Of a stretch of DNA of 64,000 bases, positions 60,389 through 64,000 are shown piece after piece (the first letter of the stretch is position 1; each line of letters begins with the position of its first letter). The DNA is from an uncultured Sphingomonas sp. (GTDB taxonomy: Bacteria > Pseudomonadota > Alphaproteobacteria > Sphingomonadales > Sphingomonadaceae), in the NCBI RefSeq assembly GCF_913774285.1, contig NZ_CAJYHX010000026.1, forward strand, positions 124,001 to 188,000. Direction: 5' to 3'. The notes under the pieces are model-generated. The model saw only the letters and a list, made by a program, of their open reading frames with translations, made no database searches and had not been told where the DNA came from. The position numbers were made by a program, and so were the translations under genes.

Positions 60389-61675
60389 ATGGCCCATGTT
60401 TCCGATGCTCCGCTCGACCGCGGCACCCGCCTTCGCTCGATCCTCGGCGGGTCGGCCGGCAATCTCGTCGAATGGTATGACTGGTATGCCTATGCGGCGC
60501 TGGCGAGCTACCTCGCCCCGCATTTCTTCGCGCCGGGCACTGCGCAGGACCTGAACGCCTGGATCGTCTTCGCCATCGGATTCTTCATGCGCCCGATCGG
60601 CGGCTGGCTGATGGGCGTCTATGGCGACCGGCACGGCCGCAAGGCGGGGCTGAGCCTGTCGGTGACGCTGATGTGCGCGGGCTCGCTGCTGATCGCCGCG
60701 ACGCCCAGCTACAGCGCGATCGGCTGGCCGGCGACCGCGGCGCTGGTGCTCGCGCGGCTGCTGCAGGGGCTGTCGCTCGGCGGCGAATATGGGGCGAGCG
60801 CCACCTATCTGTCGGAAATGGCGGGGCGGCGGCACCGCGGCTTCTTCTCCAGCTTCCAATATGTCACGCTGATCTCAGGGCAGCTCACCGCGTTGGTGGC
60901 GCTGCTCGCGCTGCAGGCCGTGCTGCCCGAGGGGAGCCTGCGCGCATGGGGTTGGCGGCTGCCCTTCGCGCTCGGCGGCGCGCTGGCGCTTCTGGTCTAC
61001 TGGCTGCGCCGCCGCCTCGCCGAGACCGAGAGCTTCGCCAAGCGCGACCGCAAGGCCGCCTCGGGCGCCTTCGCCCTGTTCCGCCAGCACCCGCGCGAGG
61101 CGATGCTGGTGCTGCTGCTCACCGCCGGCGGCACCCTCGCCTTCTACGCCTATACCATCTACCCGATCACCTTCCTGAAGAAGACCGCCGGCTTTTCGGA
61201 TGCGGCGGCGACCCAGGTGAATGCGGCGGCATTGTTCGTGTTCATGCTGGTCCAGCCGCTGGCGGGCGCGCTGTCCGACCGGATCGGCCGCAAGCCGCTG
61301 ATGATCGGCTTCGGGGTGCTGGGGGTGTGCTGCACCTACCCGATCTTCGTCGCGATGGAGGGCGTGCGCGACGGGCTCTCGGCCTTCTGGCTGATGACCG
61401 CCGCGCTGCTGATCGTCACCGGCTACACCGCGATTAACGCGGTGGTGAAGGCCGAGCTGTTCCCCGCGCATATCCGTACGCTGGGGGTGGCCCTGCCCTA
61501 TGCCCTGGCCAATGCAATCTTCGGCGGCACAGCGCCGTCGGTCGCCCTTTGGTTCAAGCAGGAAGGCTGGGAGCGCGGCTTCTACTGGTATGTCACCGCG
61601 ATGATCGGCATCTCGCTGATCACCTATGCGACGATGCGCGACACCGCCCGCACCAGCCAGATCGCGGAGGATTGA
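60389..61675 (+). CDS. MFS transporter, MHS family (alpha-ketoglutarate permease-like)
   Basis: Inner-membrane H+ symporter of 428 residues with about twelve spans. The family start is GNLVEWYDWYAYAALASYLAPHFF, then GFFMRPIGGWLMGVYGDRHGRK (MFS motif A), LLQGLSLGGEYGASATYLSEMA, and a second MFS loop ALSDRIGRKPL. These match KgtP-like dicarboxylate permeases. ATG 60389 begins the family sequence; an upstream in-frame ATG at 60332 is less likely. Substrate is probably a carboxylate. Confidence 0.9.
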   Translation: MAHVSDAPLDRGTRLRSILGGSAGNLVEWYDWYAYAALASYLAPHFFAPGTAQDLNAWIVFAIGFFMRPIGGWLMGVYGDRHGRKAGLSLSVTLMCAGSLLIAATPSYSAIGWPATAALVLARLLQGLSLGGEYGASATYLSEMAGRRHRGFFSSFQYVTLISGQLTALVALLALQAVLPEGSLRAWGWRLPFALGGALALLVYWLRRRLAETESFAKRDRKAASGAFALFRQHPREAMLVLLLTAGGTLAFYAYTIYPITFLKKTAGFSDAAATQVNAAALFVFMLVQPLAGALSDRIGRKPLMIGFGVLGVCCTYPIFVAMEGVRDGLSAFWLMTAALLIVTGYTAINAVVKAELFPAHIRTLGVALPYALANAIFGGTAPSVALWFKQEGWERGFYWYVTAMIGISLITYATMRDTARTSQIAED

Positions 61676-61684
61676 GACGCAGGT

Positions 61685-62071
61685 TCAGGCGAGGATCGCC
61701 CCGCCGCGCTTGGCGAGCACCCGCCCGATCGCGTCGAACAGCGCGTCCATCGCCACCGGCTTGAACAGCACGTCGTCGGCGCCGGTCGCCAGGCAGCGCT
61801 CGCGCAGGTCAAGCGCGGTGTCTGCGGTGACGACGATGATCGGCAGGTCGGCCTTTGCGTCGGGGCGCGCGCGGATCTGGCGAATCGTCTCGAAGCCGTC
61901 GGTCCCCGGCATGCGCAGATCCACAAGGATGATGTCGAAGGTTTCGTCGTCGATTCGGGCGAGGCCTTCTTCCGCCCACGCAGCCTCCGCCATCGTCGCC
62001 CCCGCCACGTCGAGCATGTCCTTGACGACGCGCCGATTCATCGGATCGTCCTCGATGAACAGGACGTTCAT
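61685..62071 (-). CDS. Single-domain response regulator (CheY-like)
   Basis: A receiver-only protein of 128 residues with acidic pocket EDD in LFIEDDPMNRR, phospho-acceptor D51 in IILVDLRMPGTDG, the T in IIVVTAD and the lysine in VLFKPV. No output domain. GGAGGG lies 9 bases before ATG 62071, which is preferred to the GTG two codons earlier. It reads leftward just after the hybrid kinase gene, so it may be its partner. Confidence 0.9.
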   Translation of the reverse strand: MNVLFIEDDPMNRRVVKDMLDVAGATMAEAAWAEEGLARIDDETFDIILVDLRMPGTDGFETIRQIRARPDAKADLPIIVVTADTALDLRERCLATGADDVLFKPVAMDALFDAIGRVLAKRGGAILA

Positions 62072-62140
62072 CGACACTGGCCCTCCAGGGCAGAAACCGG
62101 CGTTCTGGCCACATTGTGCATGTCTAGGTGTGTTATCGCC

Positions 62141-64000
62141 CTAAGCCGCCTGCGAAACAAGCGGGTCGTTCCCCAGTTTGTTCTTTTTCCGCGCGGACGC
62201 GGGCAGTGCCGCTGTTACCAATTCCGTCCCAGCGACCGGCTTTTCTATCACCTGTGTTAGCCCGGCGTCCAGAAATTGCGAACGTTGTTCGGCGTCCTTG
62301 CCGCTCCAAAGCAAGGTCGCGCGTAGATTGGGCTGTATCCTGCATAGGATAGCAACTCTCTCCACTAGATCTTGCGTTGGAGTGGCGAGCGCCGCTTCGT
62401 CAATCACCAGTGCGTGGAACTGCTCCAATTCGAGTAGCTGCACGGCTTCATCGCCGTCCTTGGCGAATCGGACCCGATCGACCTCGGCTTCGAACAGGGT
62501 CCGCAGCATCGCCCGGGTGATCGGATTGCGCTCGAGAATCAGCACGCCGGTGCCTGCTTCGGCCACGCTGGGCAAAGCCGCCGGCGGTTCGGCGCGCAGC
62601 AGTGGCAGGTCGAGCGTGAAGGTCGAGCCCTCGCCCGGCGTGCTTGCCACGAGGATGCCGCCCCCAAGCGCCTCGGCGAGGTTGCGACAGATCGTGAGGC
62701 CCAGGCCGGTGCCGCCATATTGCCGCGTGGTGCTGGAGTCCGCCTGGCGGAAGCTCTCGAAAATCTCGCCCAGCTTGTCGGCCGGGATGCCGATGCCCGT
62801 GTCGGAGACCGCGATCCGCAGCCGCTCGGCCTGGACGCCCTCCCCCTGCACCACGTCCGCCCGCAATCCAATCGCGCCGACCGAGGTGAATTTGAGCGCG
62901 TTCGACAGGAGGTTGAACAACAGCTGACGCAGCCGGCTGGGATCGCTGACGATCCAGTCGGGGGCACCGGCCAGCTGGACATCGAACGCCAGCCCCTTGG
63001 CCTGCGCCGGATCGGTCCACAGCCGCGCGACTTCCTCGGCCAGCGCGCGGAAATCCATCGGGACCGGATCGACGCTGAGGTTGCCGCTCTCGATCTTGGC
63101 AACATCGAGGATGTCGTCGACCAGCGCACGCATCGTCAGCCCGGCGCCCTGGACCACTTCCAGCCGCTCGCGCACGTCCCCGGCGATGGCCTCGTCCGCC
63201 AGCATCACCTGGGTCATGCCGAGGATGCCGTTCAGCGGGGTTCGGATCTCATGGCTGGTCGTGGCCAGGAACTCGGTCTTGGCACGCAGCGCCTTTTCGA
63301 GCGCGGCGTTGGTGGACGCGAGCACGCGGTTCGCCGCCCGCACCTGGTTGCGGCTGCGCCGGATGGTGAACAGCCCGACGCTGAGCAGCAGGATCACCAC
63401 GAGCGTGGCGAGACCGAGCGACAGGAACAGCACGCGCTGGAAATGCGCCGCCTTGCGCAGCTGCTCGGTCTTGAGCCGCTGGATGGTAAGTTCCTGGTTC
63501 GCATAGTCGAACCGGGCCGCCATCAGCGCGGCGCTGTTGGTGGTGGCCACCTTGGCCGCCTCGTCGCTGAGGCGCTTGAGTGCCTCGAGGTGCCGCAGCG
63601 CCAGCCGGTCGTCGCCGAGCTTGCGATAGATGAGGTAGGCGAAGAGGTGGGGTGTGCGAAAATCCTGAGTGGTCGTCTTCAGGTCGACCCCCGCGAACGT
63701 TTCCCCGATCAGCGCCGCAGCGCGCGGCAGATTGCCTTCGTCCTTCGCCAGCTTGGCGGCGGTCGACTTCAGCAGGCGCTCCAGGCCGCCGGCGTCGCCC
63801 CCCTTGGCGAGGGCAAACGCCCGATCCAGCGTCGCGTGCGCGCTACGCAGATCCCGCGCTTCGATCTGGCTCCGCGCCAGATTGTCGAGGATGCGCGCTT
63901 CCAGCACCGGTTTGCCGAGCTTCCGCGCCAGACGCACGGCTTCGGTATATTCGGCATCGGCTTCGCGGTAGCGCTCGAGAACGAGGAGCACGTTGCCGCG
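62141..64000 (-). CDS. Sensor histidine kinase with TPR-like input and degenerate receiver (5' end outside window)
   Basis: Cut by the right edge; the frame is open to the end. The visible part has helical TPR-like repeats (about 1-180) of the type used as periplasmic sensors, a transmembrane segment (LFLSLGLATLVVILLLSVGLF), and a kinase core with the phospho-histidine in ATTSHEIRTPLNGILGM (visible residue 247). The N box is in LLFNLLSNALKFT, and the G boxes are DTGIGIPADKL and YGGTGLGLTI. A C-terminal receiver-like domain follows: GVLILERNPITRAML has lost the acidic pair, though an Asp (VIDEAAL) and a lysine (IEKPV) remain. The lone receiver at 61685-62071 may substitute. Confidence 0.9.
   Translation of the reverse strand, partial: RGNVLLVLERYREADAEYTEAVRLARKLGKPVLEARILDNLARSQIEARDLRSAHATLDRAFALAKGGDAGGLERLLKSTAAKLAKDEGNLPRAAALIGETFAGVDLKTTTQDFRTPHLFAYLIYRKLGDDRLALRHLEALKRLSDEAAKVATTNSAALMAARFDYANQELTIQRLKTEQLRKAAHFQRVLFLSLGLATLVVILLLSVGLFTIRRSRNQVRAANRVLASTNAALEKALRAKTEFLATTSHEIRTPLNGILGMTQVMLADEAIAGDVRERLEVVQGAGLTMRALVDDILDVAKIESGNLSVDPVPMDFRALAEEVARLWTDPAQAKGLAFDVQLAGAPDWIVSDPSRLRQLLFNLLSNALKFTSVGAIGLRADVVQGEGVQAERLRIAVSDTGIGIPADKLGEIFESFRQADSSTTRQYGGTGLGLTICRNLAEALGGGILVASTPGEGSTFTLDLPLLRAEPPAALPSVAEAGTGVLILERNPITRAMLRTLFEAEVDRVRFAKDGDEAVQLLELEQFHALVIDEAALATPTQDLVERVAILCRIQPNLRATLLWSGKDAEQRSQFLDAGLTQVIEKPVAGTELVTAALPASARKKNKLGNDPLVSQAA

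Noticed and set aside
1..64000. CRISPR arrays, intact insertion sequences or prophage genes
   Set aside because: No regular spaced repeats, no transposase and no phage structural genes were seen. The only mobile-element trace is the integrase relic at 11285-11590.

Overview
The window is a GC-rich chromosomal segment from a sphingomonad (Alphaproteobacteria, Sphingomonas or a close relative). This is inferred from several things: TonB-dependent receptors in number, the alphaproteobacterial order secB / Tim44-domain protein / mltA / Smr, the order dnaA / rpsT / mutM / ubiE / ubiB / coaBC / dut, rpmH-rnpA-yidD-yidC-engB, and many short G/C-rich dispersed palindromes between genes. Most of it is core genome. 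The accessory parts are the two ends, the tRNA-Leu neighbourhood, the siderophore-receptor operon and the sugar-nucleotide block.

Layout. 1-7.2 kb: an organosulfur cluster with the end of a TonB receptor, a GPH-type sugar/cation symporter, a TauD/AtsK-like 2-oxoglutarate dioxygenase, a secreted type I sulfatase, and an overlapping formylglycine-generating enzyme that itself carries an export signal. 7.5-10.6 kb: a large second TonB receptor. 10.8-13.5 kb: an exported 5-hydroxyisourate hydrolase, a decayed P4-type integrase beside tRNA-Leu(CAA), a formate/nitrite-family channel and a small EF-hand protein. 13.5-18.9 kb: comM, then the rpmH-rnpA-yidD-yidC-engB group. 18.9-29.1 kb: GST, cupin, dapE, a GGDEF/EAL protein, smr-mltA-Tim44, secB, murJ, trpS.

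29.3-33.9 kb holds the flagellar export apparatus as two divergent operons (fliN-fliO-fliP leftward; flgC-fliE-fliQ-fliR-flhB rightward). 34.0-38.2 kb holds a siderophore receptor followed by three overlapping inner-membrane genes (DUF3649-like, PepSY, DUF3325-like), with a palindromic Fur-like site upstream. 38.2-50.1 kb holds a deaminase, a GNAT enzyme, dnaA with a structured leader, rpsT, mutM, ubiE, ubiB, a membrane protein, coaBC, a lipoprotein hydrolase, dut and a MoeB/ThiF enzyme. 50.2-56.1 kb makes sugar nucleotides for surface polysaccharide (UDP-glucuronate epimerase, two UDP-HexNAc dehydrogenases, GalU, WecB), but no glycosyltransferase or polymerase is present. 56.1-64 kb holds a PPP-family phosphatase, an FKBP isomerase, rpsU, a two-component system, an MHS-type permease, a lone receiver protein and a sensor kinase cut by the window edge.

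The most notable items are: the sulfatase with its own exported maturase; the integrase relic at tRNA-Leu; the rpmH/rnpA start arrangement, which recalls the nested genes of Thermus; the structured leaders of rpmH and dnaA; and at least four families of paired palindromic repeats, one of which appears to supply the ribosome-binding site of ubiB. No CRISPR array, intact insertion sequence, rRNA gene or convincing replication origin was seen.
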